A stretch of DNA of 64,000 bases from Methylobacterium persicinum (GCF_022179525.1 NZ_BPQX01000020.1:41201-105200), one strand, 5' to 3'. Counted from the stretch's first letter, positions 17,250-26,910 are shown. Notes: generated by a model from the letters alone, not told the origin. Program-made: numbers and translations.

Positions 17250-18368
17250 ATGAGCGCCTCGCTGCCCGGCGCCTACGCGCCCCAGCAGGACGCGGCGCTG
17301 AAGGCGATCGGTGCATGGCGCCGGGACGGCGGATCGCAGGTGTTCCGCCTGTTCGGCTATGCCGGCACCGGCAAGACGACGCTCGCCCGGCGCATCGCCG
17401 AGGATGTCGACGGCACGGTGGTGTTCGGCGCCTTCACCGGCAAGGCCGCCTCGGTGATGCGGCAGAAGGGCTGCCACGACGCCGCGACGATCCACTCGCT
17501 GATCTACCGCACCAAGGAAGCGGAAGAGGGTGGCCCGACCTTCACCCTCAACCGCTCCGGCCCGGCGGCCAAGGCCGACCTCATCGTCATCGACGAGTGC
17601 TCGATGGTCGATTCCGATCTCGGCAACGACCTCCTGTCCTTCGACAAGCCCGTGCTGGTGCTGGGCGACCCGGCCCAGCTGCCGCCGGTGCGGGGCGGCG
17701 GCTTCTTCACCGAGGCCGAGCCCGACGTGATGCTCACCGAGGTCCACCGGCAGGCCAAGGACGACCCGATCGTTCGCATGGCCATGACCGTCCGCGAGGG
17801 CGGCCGGCTGGAGCGGGGGGAGTTCGGGGAGAGCCGCGTCGTCTCCCGCCGGGACCTCGACCCCGCCACGGTGCTCGAATGCGATCAGGTGCTGGTCGGC
17901 CTCAACAAGACCCGCCGACTTTACAACGGACGCCTGCGGGAGCTCGCCGGCCATACCGACCCGATGCCCGCCGTGGGGGAGAAGCTGGTCTGCCTCCGCA
18001 ACGACCGGGTGAAGGGCCTTCTCAACGGCTCGACCTGGACGGTCCACGCCCTGCGGGCCCCGCCCCGGCCCGACATGATCCGCCTCGACATCGTGCCCGA
18101 GGACGACCCGGCGCTCCGCCGCCGCCCGACGGACATCAAGGTGCTGCGGGCGATGATCAGCGGCGCGGACGAGGAGATCCCCCTCTACCAGCGCCGGGAG
18201 ACCGACGAGTTCACCTACGGCTACGCGCTCACGGTGCACAAGGCGCAGGGTTCGCAGTGGGACAAGGTGACGTTGTTCGACGAATCCTACGCCTTCCGCG
18301 AACACCGGGCGCGGTGGCTTTACACGGGCCTCACCCGGGCAGCGCAGGCGATCACAGTAGTGGTGTGA
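17250..18368 (+). CDS. RecD/Dda-like ATP-dependent DNA helicase
   Basis: Superfamily 1B helicase of 372 residues: Walker A GYAGTGKTT (36-44), Walker B LIVIDECSMVDS, motif III VLVLGDPAQLPPV, and the late motif YALTVHKAQGSQWDKV. It is shorter than RecD2 and lacks a long N-terminal domain, so resembles the phage T4 Dda/RecD-like group that unwinds 5'-3'. ATG 17250 was chosen; an in-frame start 39 bp upstream is less likely. The 118 bp before it hold what looks like a decayed copy of repeat family 1. Confidence 0.85.
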   Translation: MSASLPGAYAPQQDAALKAIGAWRRDGGSQVFRLFGYAGTGKTTLARRIAEDVDGTVVFGAFTGKAASVMRQKGCHDAATIHSLIYRTKEAEEGGPTFTLNRSGPAAKADLIVIDECSMVDSDLGNDLLSFDKPVLVLGDPAQLPPVRGGGFFTEAEPDVMLTEVHRQAKDDPIVRMAMTVREGGRLERGEFGESRVVSRRDLDPATVLECDQVLVGLNKTRRLYNGRLRELAGHTDPMPAVGEKLVCLRNDRVKGLLNGSTWTVHALRAPPRPDMIRLDIVPEDDPALRRRPTDIKVLRAMISGADEEIPLYQRRETDEFTYGYALTVHKAQGSQWDKVTLFDESYAFREHRARWLYTGLTRAAQAITVVV

Positions 18369-18389
18369 TGCGCCTTCCCGCCTCCTCGC

Positions 18390-18482
18390 CGTCTTTGCGA
18401 GCGAAGCGAAGCAATCCAGGGATCCGCGTCGTCCTGAGGCGTCCCGCTGCCCTGGATTGCTTCGCTGTCGCTCGCAAAGACG
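18390..18482. repeat. Palindromic repeat family 1, copy 2
   Basis: Ends CGTCTTTGCGAGCG and CGCTCGCAAAGACG are exact complements. Compared with the copy at 12521 the fifth base pair is T-A instead of A-T, a compensatory change. It lies in the gap between two convergent genes. Confidence 0.85.
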
Positions 18483-18545
18483 ATGAGGGTATCGGTGGTC
18501 AGCGATCCCATCCGCGACGGTCCCCGCAGGCGGGGAGAGGGGGCC

Positions 18546-19535
18546 TCACGCCCGCGTCGCCTCGAACCCTTCGCGGATCGCCGCCTCGTCAAGGTTGCGA
18601 CCGATGAAAACCACGCGGGAAACGCGCTTTTCGTCCTTCCCCCAGTCGCCCTGGACGTCGCCGTCGAGAATCATGTGGACGCCCTGGAAGACGAACCGCT
18701 TCGGTTCGTCCGGGAAGGCGACGATGCCCTTGCACCGCAGGATGTCGGGCCCCTGAACCTGGGTCAGGTTCGAGATCCAGGGCATGAACTTCTCCGGATC
18801 CACCTCACCCTCGATCTTCGCCGAGATCGAACGGATCTCCGAATCGTGGTGATGGTGGTGGCCCTCTTCCAGGAAGTCGGGCTCCACCTCCAGGATGCGG
18901 TCGAGGTCGAAGGCATTGCGCTCCAGCACCGCGTCGAGGGGCACGGCGCAGTTGGTGGTGCGATGGAGCTTCGCCAGGGGATTGATGGCGCGGATCTCGC
19001 CCTCCACCCGGTCGAGGTCCGCGGGCGTGACGAGGTCCGCCTTGTTGAGCAGGATCACGTCCGCGAAGGCGATCTGGTTCTTGGCCTCGGGGGCGTCCTT
19101 CAGGCGCTCCGTGAGCCACTTGGCGTCGGCCACCGTCACGACGGCGTCGAGCCGGGCGGCCTCGCCGACGTCCTGGTCCACGAAGAAGGTCTGGGCCACG
19201 GGGGCCGGGTCGGCGAGCCCGGTGGTCTCCACGATGATGGCGTCGAACTTGCCCCGGCGCTTCACCAGCCCGTCCATGATGCGGATCAGGTCTCCGCGTA
19301 CGGTGCAGCAGACGCAGCCGTTGTTCATCTCGAACACTTCCTCGTCCGCGCCCACGACGAGGTCGTTGTCGATGCCGATCTCGCCGAACTCGTTGACGAT
19401 GACCGCGTAGCGGCGGCCATGGTTCTCGGTGAGGATGCGGTTGAGCAGGGTGGTCTTGCCGGCGCCGAGATAGCCGGTCAGCACCGTGACCGGGATCTTG
19501 CCGTCCGACTGCGAAGTCGCCGCGGGATTTGCCAT
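18546..19535 (-). CDS. CobW/COG0523-family GTP-dependent metallochaperone
   Basis: P-loop GTPase of about 329 residues that would deliver or allocate a metal, most often zinc or cobalt. Walker A is GYLGAGKTT (21-29), the metal site is CVCC (74-77), the NKAD guanine motif is in ILLNKADLV, and a five-histidine run (226-230) lies in the inter-domain loop before the CobW C-terminal domain. ATG 19535 was preferred; an ATG at 19586 would add 17 residues. It is transcribed away from an RND metal-type efflux operon, which suggests a metal-homeostasis locus. Confidence 0.88.
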   Translation of the reverse strand: MANPAATSQSDGKIPVTVLTGYLGAGKTTLLNRILTENHGRRYAVIVNEFGEIGIDNDLVVGADEEVFEMNNGCVCCTVRGDLIRIMDGLVKRRGKFDAIIVETTGLADPAPVAQTFFVDQDVGEAARLDAVVTVADAKWLTERLKDAPEAKNQIAFADVILLNKADLVTPADLDRVEGEIRAINPLAKLHRTTNCAVPLDAVLERNAFDLDRILEVEPDFLEEGHHHHHDSEIRSISAKIEGEVDPEKFMPWISNLTQVQGPDILRCKGIVAFPDEPKRFVFQGVHMILDGDVQGDWGKDEKRVSRVVFIGRNLDEAAIREGFEATRA

Positions 19536-19586
19536 GTCGGCCTGCCAGGAAAGGGGAAGGGTCGTTACGGGTTGCGCATGTAACAT

Positions 19587-19894
19587 TGTAGCGCGGCCCC
19601 GCCAACGGAAGCCCCCCGGGCACCGCCGGGACCGTCACGAGACCGTCATGCGGGTCGCTCACAGACGAGGGGTGCCTCCCGATGGATGAGCGAGTGTGGC
19701 CGCGACAGCGCAGGTGGAGCCCCTTCGGGCGCCTCACGAAACCGTCGTTTGCCCGGCGGCGGGGGAGATTCTAACCCCCATCACCGAGCGGGTCCGCTCG
19801 TCCGCCTTGGAAAAGCGCCAACCCTGGATTTCAAGCTGCTGCCGGTGGGCGGCGCGAATCGCGGTCGACCTCTCCCCGCCTGGTTGAAACGACT
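19587..19894. promoter_or_regulatory. Divergent control region, CobW GTPase / RND efflux
   Basis: 308 bp between divergent genes, so it must contain both promoters. I see no convincing sigma-70 boxes, no clear Zur or MerR-type operator and no recognisable riboswitch. ATGTAACATTGTA near the CobW side is the only AT-rich patch and is too weak to name. Confidence 0.35.
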
Positions 19895-21226
19895 ATGGAC
19901 GCCCGCAACCCGCACTACCAGGATCAGGCCGGCCTTGAGCCCCAGCGGCCACGCCGCCGGGGCAAGGTGCTGCGCATCCTCGTCCTGCTCGCGGTGCTTG
20001 GCGGCGTCGGCGCCTTCGTCGCCCTGCGGCCGGACGAGGCCCGGGAATGGGCCGGGCGGATCGCCGAGGCGGCCCAGGGCCTGTTCTCCTCCAGCAACAA
20101 GGATCCGGGGATCGACCTGGAGAAGGCGGGCCCGGTCGAGCGGGTGTTCCGGCCGAGCAAGGAGCAGCGGGCCTCCTTCGAGATCCTCCCCGTGGCGACG
20201 CAGGTCTTCCGGCCCGAGGGGGCCGCGGAGGGCCGCATCGCCCTCAACGATGACGACAACGTGCCCGTCGTCTCGCCGTATTCTGGCCGCGTCACCAAGG
20301 TGATGGCCCGGGCGGGCGACGACGTGAAGGCCGGCGACGTGCTGTTCGTCGTCGAGGCGACGGACATGGTCCAGGCGCAGAACGACTATCAGGCCGCCCT
20401 GAACACCCTTCAGAAGCAGCAGGCCCTGCTGAAGCTCGACCAGACCATCGCCACCCGCCAGCAGGAGCTGTTCCAGGCCAAAGCGGTCGCCCTGAAGGAC
20501 TACCAGTCGGCCCAGAACGACGTCATCGCCGCCCAGAGCGACCTCAAGACCGCCGAATCCGCCCTCGACGCGGTGAAGAACCGCCTGCGCCTGCTCGGCA
20601 AGACCGATGCGGAGATCGTCGCCTACGAGAAGAACGGCACCCTGAGCCCGGAAACGAAGATCCGGGCGCCGATCGCCGGAACCATCGTCCAGCGCAAGGT
20701 CGGCATCGGCCAGTACATCAACGCATCGGGCGACCCGCAATTCGTCATCGGCGACCTCTCGACGGTGTGGCTCATCGCCAACGTGCGCGAGAGCGAGATC
20801 CCCAAGATCCGCATCGGCCAGGAGGTCGAGGCGAAGGTGGCGGGCTTCGGCAACCGCATCTTCAAGGCGCGGGTCAACTACATGGCCGCCAGCCTCGACC
20901 CCGCGACCCGGCGGCTCGCCGTCCGCAGCGAGGTGGACAACCCGGACCGGGTGCTCCGGCCGGAGATGTTCGCCACCTACACGATCATCACCGGCAAGGG
21001 CGAGCCGAGCCCGAGCGTGCCCCTTAGCGCCGTCGTCTACGAGGGCGGACGCACCCATGTCTGGGTCGCCCGGCCCGATGGGGCGGTGGAGGCCCGGGAC
21101 GTTCAACTCGGGCTGATCAATGCCGACAACGCCCAGGTCGTCACCGGCCTCGCGGCGGGGGAGCAGATCGTGACCCGCGGCGCCCTGTTCATCGACAGGG
21201 CGGCCAGCGGCGACAAGGCCTCGTGA
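19895..21226 (+). CDS. RND efflux periplasmic adaptor (CzcB/CusB-type)
   Basis: Membrane fusion protein of 443 residues that links the inner-membrane pump to the outer-membrane channel. After an arginine-rich start there is one transmembrane anchor (VLRILVLLAVLGGVGAFVAL), then a beta-barrel, lipoyl half (PYSGRVTKVMARAGDDVKAG), a long coiled-coil hairpin (DYQAALNTLQKQQALLKLDQ onward), the second lipoyl half (IRAPIAGTIVQRKVGIGQYI) and a membrane-proximal domain. No His/Met-rich metal tail is visible, so the substrate metal is not indicated. The permease gene follows after 10 bp. Confidence 0.9.
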   Translation: MDARNPHYQDQAGLEPQRPRRRGKVLRILVLLAVLGGVGAFVALRPDEAREWAGRIAEAAQGLFSSSNKDPGIDLEKAGPVERVFRPSKEQRASFEILPVATQVFRPEGAAEGRIALNDDDNVPVVSPYSGRVTKVMARAGDDVKAGDVLFVVEATDMVQAQNDYQAALNTLQKQQALLKLDQTIATRQQELFQAKAVALKDYQSAQNDVIAAQSDLKTAESALDAVKNRLRLLGKTDAEIVAYEKNGTLSPETKIRAPIAGTIVQRKVGIGQYINASGDPQFVIGDLSTVWLIANVRESEIPKIRIGQEVEAKVAGFGNRIFKARVNYMAASLDPATRRLAVRSEVDNPDRVLRPEMFATYTIITGKGEPSPSVPLSAVVYEGGRTHVWVARPDGAVEARDVQLGLINADNAQVVTGLAAGEQIVTRGALFIDRAASGDKAS

Positions 21227-21236
21227 GGCGGGCGCG

Positions 21237-24200
21237 ATGAACGCTCTGATCGTCTTCGCACTGAGGCAGCGCGTCCTCGTCTGCCTGCTGTTCGTGCTGA
21301 TGCTCGGCATCGGCTACGCCGCCTACACCAAGCTGAACATCGAGGCCTACCCGGACCCGGTCCCGCCGCTCGTCGACGTCATCACCCAGAACCCCGGCCA
21401 GTCGGCCGACGAGATCGAGCGCTACATCACCATCCCCCTGGAGGTGGCGCTGGCGGGCATCCCCAACGCCCAGGTGGTGCGCACGATCTCGCTGTTCGGC
21501 CTCTCCGACGTGAAGGTGCAGTTCAACTACGAGTACACTTACTACGAAGCGCAGCAATGGGTGCTCAACCGCCTGTCGCAGGCGCCCCAGCTCCCCAACG
21601 GCGCCCAGCCCTCGATCTCGCCGACGAGCCCGGTCGGCGAGATCATGCGCTACAAGCTCGTCGGCCCGAAGGGCTACTCGCCCACCGACATGAAGACCCT
21701 GCAGGACTGGGTGCTGCAGCGCCGCTTTAAGGCGATCCCCGGTGTGGTGGACGTCACCGCCTTCGGCGGCAAGGCCAAGGAATACGAGATCGCGGTCGAC
21801 CTGAACCGGCTCCTGGCACAGGGCCTGACGCTGGTGCAGCTCACGGGCGCCCTGAACAACGCCTCGATCAACGTCGGCGGCCAGACCCTCAACGTCGGCC
21901 AGCAATCGGCCGTGGTGCGCGGCGTCGGCCTGATCCGCGACATGGACGACATCAAGGACACGCTGATCAGCCTCGTGAACGGCGTGCCGGTGCTGGTACG
22001 GGACGTGGCGGAGGTGCGGGTCTCGAACGCCCCACGGCTCGGCATCGTCGGCCACGACGACCAGCCGGACGTGGTCGAAGGCATCGTGCTGATGACCCGC
22101 GGCGGCGAGAGCCTGCCGACCCTGCAGCGGGTCGAGGCCGAGATCGACAAGATCAATTCCTCGACCATCCTGCCGCCGGACGTGAAGATCGAGCGGATCT
22201 ACGACCGCTCGGGGCTGATCCACACCACCACCCATACGGTGATGCACAACCTCGTCTTCGGCGTGGTCCTGGTCTTCGTGGTGCAGTGGCTGTTCCTGGG
22301 GTCGCTGACGAGCGCGATCATCGTGGCGGCGACGATCCCGTTCGCGCTCGGCTTCGCCATCCTGATCCTTGTGGTGCGGGGCGATTCGGCGAACCTCCTC
22401 TCGCTCGGCGCCATCGATTTCGGCCTGATCGTCGATGCGACGGTGATCATGGTCGAGAACGTGTTCCGGCATCTGGCCGAGCCCGAGCATTCGGAGGGCC
22501 AGGCGGCGCCCGGCGGCCTCAAGGGGCGGCTCGGGACCATCGCCATCGCCGGGGCGGAGGTGAACCGGGCGATCTTCTTCTCAGCCACCATCATCATCGT
22601 CGGCTTCCTGCCGCTCTTCACCATGTCGGGCGTCGAGGGCCACATCTTCGGGCCGATGGCCAAGACCTACGCCTATGCGCTCGTCGGCGGATTGATCGCC
22701 ACCTTCACCGTGTCCCCGGCCCTGTCGGCGCTGATGCTGCCGAAGAAGCTGGAGGAGCGCGATACCCTGATCGTCCGGGTGCTGAGGGTCGGCCACGAGG
22801 CGGCCCTGCGCTTCGGCCTGCACAACCGGGTGATCACCATCGCCGTGATGATGGCGGTGCTGCTGGGCTCGGGGCTGGCGGCACGCCATCTCGGCCTGGA
22901 GTTCCTGCCGAAGCTGGAAGAGGGCAACCTCTACGTGCGTGGCACGATGCCGGCCTCGATCTCCCTGGAGGCGGGCAACGCCTACGTGCAGCGCCTGCGC
23001 AAGATCTTCCAGGAGGTGCCGGAGGTCACGACCGTCCTGTCGCACCAGGGCCGTCCGAACGACGGCACCGACGCCACCGGCTTCTTCAACGTCGAGATCC
23101 TGGCGCCGCTCAAGCCCATCGACCAGTGGCGCAAGGGCCTGGACAAGGACACCCTAATCCACGACCTCAACGCCAGGCTCGAACAGGAATTTCCCGGCAT
23201 CGAGTTCAACTTCTCCCAGTATATCGAGGACAACGTCCAAGAGGCGGCGTCGGGGGTGAAGGGCGAGAACTCGGTCAAGATCTACGGCAGCGACCTCACG
23301 GAACTCACCAAGACCGCGAACCAAGTGAAGGCGGTGCTCGCGACGGTGCCCGGGATCACCGACCTCTCGGTGTTCGAGTCCCTTGGCCAGCCCACCGTGC
23401 GGATCGACGTCGACCGCCACAAGGCCGCCCGTTACGGCCTGTCGATCAGCGACGTGAACACCACGATCCAGGCGGCGGTCGGCGGCCAGACCGTGGGCGA
23501 CCTCTACGAATACGGCTCGGACCGGCACTTCCCCATGCGGGTGCGGCTCGCCAAGGAGTACCGCTCGTCGCTGGCCACCATCCGCAACATCGCGGTGGGC
23601 GCCCAGAACCCGAATGGCGGCGTGGTGCAGGTGCCCCTCTCCGAGATCGCCGACGTGGACCTCGTCTCCGGCGCCTCGTTCATCTACCGGGAGGACCAGG
23701 AGCGCTACATCCCGGTGAAGTTCTCCGTGCGCGGGCGCGACCTCGGCTCGACGGTGCTGGAAGCGCAGAGGCGGGTGCAGCAGGAGGTCGATCTGCCCTC
23801 CGGCTACCACATGGAATGGGTCGGCCAGTTCACGAACCTCACCGAGGCGGCGACCCGGCTGAGCCTCGTGGTGCCGATCACGCTGCTGCTGATCGCGCTG
23901 CTGCTGTTCGTGAACTTCTCCTCCGTGACGGACATGATGCTGACCCTGTCGGTGATCCCGATGGCGATGATCGGGGGCATCTTCGCGCTGTTTCTGACCG
24001 GGACGCCGTTCTCGATCTCGGCGGCGATCGGCTTCATCGCCCTGTTCGGCATCTCGACCATGGAGGGCGTGATCCTGCTCGCCTACTACAACCAGCTCCT
24101 CGATGAGGGCTGGGAGCGGGGGGAGGCGATCTGGAACGCCGCCGTGGTGCGCATGCGCCCGGTGATGATGACCTGCGTCGCCGCCTGCGTCGGCCTGCTG

Positions 24201-24386
24201 CCGGCGGCGATCTCCACGGGAATCGGCTCGCAGGTGCAGAAGCCGCTGGCCCTCGTCGTGGTCGGCGGCATCATCCTGGCGCCGAACCTGATCCTGGTGA
24301 TCGTGCCGATCCTGATCTCGCTGTTCTCCCGCCGGAAGACCAACCCGGAGGCCCGGGCGCTCCGCGAGCACCGGATGGCGGCGTGA
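21237..24386 (+). CDS. RND efflux permease, heavy-metal (CzcA/CusA) type
   Basis: Inner-membrane proton-driven pump of 1049 residues with the usual 12-helix plan and two large periplasmic loops. GAIDFGLIVDATVIMVEN is the proton-relay helix IV motif of the heavy-metal class, in which DFGLIVD is diagnostic. The methionines that line the CusA copper path are not evident in the matching loops (TMPASISLEAG, SQYIEDNVQEAASGVK), so a Czc-like cation or another substrate is likelier than Cu/Ag. It lies 10 bp after the adaptor, and its outer-membrane partner follows 145 bp on, beyond a terminator. Confidence 0.92.
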   Translation: MNALIVFALRQRVLVCLLFVLMLGIGYAAYTKLNIEAYPDPVPPLVDVITQNPGQSADEIERYITIPLEVALAGIPNAQVVRTISLFGLSDVKVQFNYEYTYYEAQQWVLNRLSQAPQLPNGAQPSISPTSPVGEIMRYKLVGPKGYSPTDMKTLQDWVLQRRFKAIPGVVDVTAFGGKAKEYEIAVDLNRLLAQGLTLVQLTGALNNASINVGGQTLNVGQQSAVVRGVGLIRDMDDIKDTLISLVNGVPVLVRDVAEVRVSNAPRLGIVGHDDQPDVVEGIVLMTRGGESLPTLQRVEAEIDKINSSTILPPDVKIERIYDRSGLIHTTTHTVMHNLVFGVVLVFVVQWLFLGSLTSAIIVAATIPFALGFAILILVVRGDSANLLSLGAIDFGLIVDATVIMVENVFRHLAEPEHSEGQAAPGGLKGRLGTIAIAGAEVNRAIFFSATIIIVGFLPLFTMSGVEGHIFGPMAKTYAYALVGGLIATFTVSPALSALMLPKKLEERDTLIVRVLRVGHEAALRFGLHNRVITIAVMMAVLLGSGLAARHLGLEFLPKLEEGNLYVRGTMPASISLEAGNAYVQRLRKIFQEVPEVTTVLSHQGRPNDGTDATGFFNVEILAPLKPIDQWRKGLDKDTLIHDLNARLEQEFPGIEFNFSQYIEDNVQEAASGVKGENSVKIYGSDLTELTKTANQVKAVLATVPGITDLSVFESLGQPTVRIDVDRHKAARYGLSISDVNTTIQAAVGGQTVGDLYEYGSDRHFPMRVRLAKEYRSSLATIRNIAVGAQNPNGGVVQVPLSEIADVDLVSGASFIYREDQERYIPVKFSVRGRDLGSTVLEAQRRVQQEVDLPSGYHMEWVGQFTNLTEAATRLSLVVPITLLLIALLLFVNFSSVTDMMLTLSVIPMAMIGGIFALFLTGTPFSISAAIGFIALFGISTMEGVILLAYYNQLLDEGWERGEAIWNAAVVRMRPVMMTCVAACVGLLPAAISTGIGSQVQKPLALVVVGGIILAPNLILVIVPILISLFSRRKTNPEARALREHRMAA

Positions 24387-24478
24387 TGGGGGGCTGCCCG
24401 TGCATCCCCGTGGCCTCGCGGACACAGGCCCGGCGCGGCCTGTGCACCGGCCGTGCCGGCCGCATTGACTCCGCCCTG

Positions 24479-24515
24479 CGCTCCGGCCCTTGTCTCAGGG
24501 GCCGGAGCGGTTTTT
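24479..24515 (+). terminator. Intrinsic terminator between RND permease and outer-membrane gene
   Basis: Perfect 11-bp stem CGCTCCGGCCC / GGGCCGGAGCG with a nine-base loop, followed at once by GTTTTT. It is the best intrinsic terminator in the window and ends 16 bp before the ATG of the outer-membrane protein gene. That gene must have its own promoter inside or beyond the hairpin, or depend on readthrough. Confidence 0.8.
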
Positions 24516-24531
24516 CGGCCGCGGCGGGGGA

Positions 24532-26109
24532 ATGATGACGAGGACGGCCCGTAACGGCGCCGCGCGAACCGCGGCGGCCCGGACGATGCCCGGTGTGACG
24601 GCTGGCGTGGCGGCCTCCTGCCTCGCGGCCGTTCTCCTCTCCGCCTGCGCGGTGGGACCGAATTTCGTGCCGCCCGAGGCGCCTCCGGTGTCCCGCTACA
24701 CCAAGGAGAAGCTCGCCAACCCCTCGGCCGCCAACACGATCCGCACCCGGCAGGGCGGCTCGGCCGACCAGAGCTTCGTCTCGGGGGCGGACATCCCGGC
24801 CGAATGGTGGAAGCTGTTCCACTCGAAGGCGCTCAACCGCCTTGTGGAGCAGGCGCTGGCCAACAACCCGAATCTGGAGGCCGCGCAGGCGTCCCTGCGC
24901 ATCGCCCAGCAGAACGTGCTGGCCCAGAAGGGAACCCTCTACCCGAGCCTGAATGCGACGCCCCAGGCCGAGGAGGCGATGGCGCCGGGCCTGCAACTGC
25001 AATCGCCTTTGCAGAACCAGAACCGCTACCTCTACTCGCTGTTCACCCCGCAGGCGGTGATCGCCTACAACCCGGACGTGTTCGGCGCGGACCGGCGCCA
25101 GATCGAGTCCCTGGAGGCCACCACCGAGAACCAGCGATTCCAGCTGGAGGCCGCCTATCTCAGCCTCACCGCCAACGTCGTGGCGGCGGCGATCCAGGAG
25201 GCGTCCCTGCGGGCGCAGATCGACGCCACCAAGAAGGTCATCCAGGCCCAGACCGACGTGCTCGGGCTCTACAACAAGCAGCTCGCCCTGGGGCAGATCG
25301 CCGGGGCCGATGTGGTGCAGCAGCAGGCGGCGCTCGCCCTCTCGCAGCAATTGCTGCCGCCGCTGGAAAAGCAGCTCGCCATCCAGCGCAACCTGCTGAC
25401 GGCGCTGGCCGGCCGCCTGCCCTCGGACGAGGTCGCCGAGACCTTCACCCTCTCGGCCCTGCGCCTGCCGACCAAGCTGCCGGTGAGCCTGCCCTCCCGG
25501 CTCGTCCAGCAGCGGCCGGACGTGAAGGCGGCCGAGGCGCTGGTGCAGCAGGCCTCCGCCAATGTCGGCGTCGCGGTGGCCAACCGCCTGCCGCAATTCA
25601 ACATTTCCGTCACCGGCGGATCGAGCGCCGTGCGCCTCGCGCAGGTGACGAATCCGGGCGCGTCCTTCTTCACGATCATCGGCCAGGCGACGGCGCCGAT
25701 CTTCGACGCCGGCACCCTGTTCCGGCGCCAGCGGGCGGCGGAGGAGGGGCTGACCCAGGCCCAGGCGCAGTACAAGGCGGTGGTGATCACCGCCTTCCAG
25801 AACGTCGCGGATGCCCTGCGGGCGCTCCAGGCCGACGCCAAGGCGGTGGCGGCTGCCCAGGGCGCCGAGGCCGCGACGGGCCAGAGCCTGGAACTGATCC
25901 GCAAGCAGTACACGGCCGGCGCCGTGAACTCGACGCAGGTGCTCATCGCCCAGCAGGGCTATCTCTCGGCCCTCGTCACGTCGGCCGCGGCCCGGGCGAC
26001 GCAGTACGCCGACACGGCGGCCCTGTTCGTGGCGCTGGGAGGCGGCTGGTGGAACCGCAACGACGTCGCGCCTCCGCCTCCGGAAAAGGACCCGCTGAAG
26101 TTCCTGTGA
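24532..26109 (+). CDS. RND outer-membrane efflux lipoprotein (NodT family)
   Basis: TolC-like channel of about 525 residues completing the tripartite pump. An arginine-rich signal sequence leads to the lipobox LLSACAVG, with Cys39 lipidated. Two repeated helical outer-membrane efflux domains follow, with typical LVEQALANNPNLEAAQASLR and NRLPQFNISVTGG. ATG 24532 or the adjacent ATG 24535 could start; GGGGGA sits just upstream and favours the second slightly. The C-terminal tail is proline-rich. Confidence 0.9.
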   Translation: MMTRTARNGAARTAAARTMPGVTAGVAASCLAAVLLSACAVGPNFVPPEAPPVSRYTKEKLANPSAANTIRTRQGGSADQSFVSGADIPAEWWKLFHSKALNRLVEQALANNPNLEAAQASLRIAQQNVLAQKGTLYPSLNATPQAEEAMAPGLQLQSPLQNQNRYLYSLFTPQAVIAYNPDVFGADRRQIESLEATTENQRFQLEAAYLSLTANVVAAAIQEASLRAQIDATKKVIQAQTDVLGLYNKQLALGQIAGADVVQQQAALALSQQLLPPLEKQLAIQRNLLTALAGRLPSDEVAETFTLSALRLPTKLPVSLPSRLVQQRPDVKAAEALVQQASANVGVAVANRLPQFNISVTGGSSAVRLAQVTNPGASFFTIIGQATAPIFDAGTLFRRQRAAEEGLTQAQAQYKAVVITAFQNVADALRALQADAKAVAAAQGAEAATGQSLELIRKQYTAGAVNSTQVLIAQQGYLSALVTSAAARATQYADTAALFVALGGGWWNRNDVAPPPPEKDPLKFL

Positions 26110-26118
26110 GGCATCGCC

Positions 26119-26910
26119 TCACACGTACATCGTGATCGCGTCCTGCAGCATCTCATTGGCGGCGTTGAGCACCTTGGTGTTGGCGCTGTAGGCCTGCTGC
26201 GTCTCGATCATCTTGGTGAACTGGTCCGAGATGCTGGCATTCGACTGTTCCACCGAGCCCGCGGTGACGCTGGCCCCCGCGAATCCGTAGGTCGCGGCGC
26301 CGGAACTGGCGGTGGCGACGTAGGTGCCACCATCCAGGGGCGCGAGGTTCTCCGGCCCGTCGAACTGGGCGAGCGTCATCGTCCCGAGGCTCTTGGTGCT
26401 GCCGTCGGCATTGGTCGCGGTGAGGACGCCCGCGGGAGAGATGGCGAGGCTCGCCGGGGCGTCGGTGCCGGTGGCCACCTGAACGGGGGTGCTCGCGGAG
26501 GGCCCGGCGAACAGGTAGTAGCCCGCGCCGTTCACGAGGTAGCCGTTGGCATCGGTCGAGAAGTCGCCCCGGCGCGTATAGCCGGTCTGGCCGGTGAAGC
26601 TCGGCGATGTCACCGTGCCGGAGTTCGGCTTGACGATGAAGTAGCCGTCGCCGGAAATCGCGAGGTTCGTCGCCACCCCGGTGGAGGTGATCGTCCCCTG
26701 CAATTGCAGGTTCGACCGGCTGGTGAGGGAGACGCCGCCGGAGGGCTGGTTGCCCGCCTCGGTCTGGGCCAGCATGTCGGCGAAGTGGGTGTCCGTGCTC
26801 TTGAAGCCCGCCGTCGACGAGTTGGCGATGTTGCCGGAGATGTTGTTGAGGGCGAAGGCCTGGGCGGACAGACCGCTGGTGGAATTCGAGACGGCGTCGA
26901 GGAGGCTCAT
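26119..26910 (-). CDS. Flagellar hook-basal body (FlgE/F/G-like) protein
   Basis: Axial flagellar-type protein, 263 residues. The N-terminus LSAQAFALNNISGNIANSSTAGFKS is the hallmark rod/hook motif, and the C-terminal helix (QFTKMIETQQAYSANTKVLN then AANEMLQDAITMYV) is the matching partner. The centre is Gly/Ser/Thr-rich. Its length suits FlgF/FlgG or a truncated hook protein; hook FlgE is normally longer. No other flagellar gene is nearby. It converges on the efflux gene (9 bp between stops). Confidence 0.82.
   Translation of the reverse strand: MSLLDAVSNSTSGLSAQAFALNNISGNIANSSTAGFKSTDTHFADMLAQTEAGNQPSGGVSLTSRSNLQLQGTITSTGVATNLAISGDGYFIVKPNSGTVTSPSFTGQTGYTRRGDFSTDANGYLVNGAGYYLFAGPSASTPVQVATGTDAPASLAISPAGVLTATNADGSTKSLGTMTLAQFDGPENLAPLDGGTYVATASSGAATYGFAGASVTAGSVEQSNASISDQFTKMIETQQAYSANTKVLNAANEMLQDAITMYV

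Noticed and set aside
19587-19894. Possible metal or cobalamin riboswitch, or Zur box, before the RND operon
   Set aside because: No conserved core motif or convincing palindrome; only a weak ATGTAACATTGTA patch.
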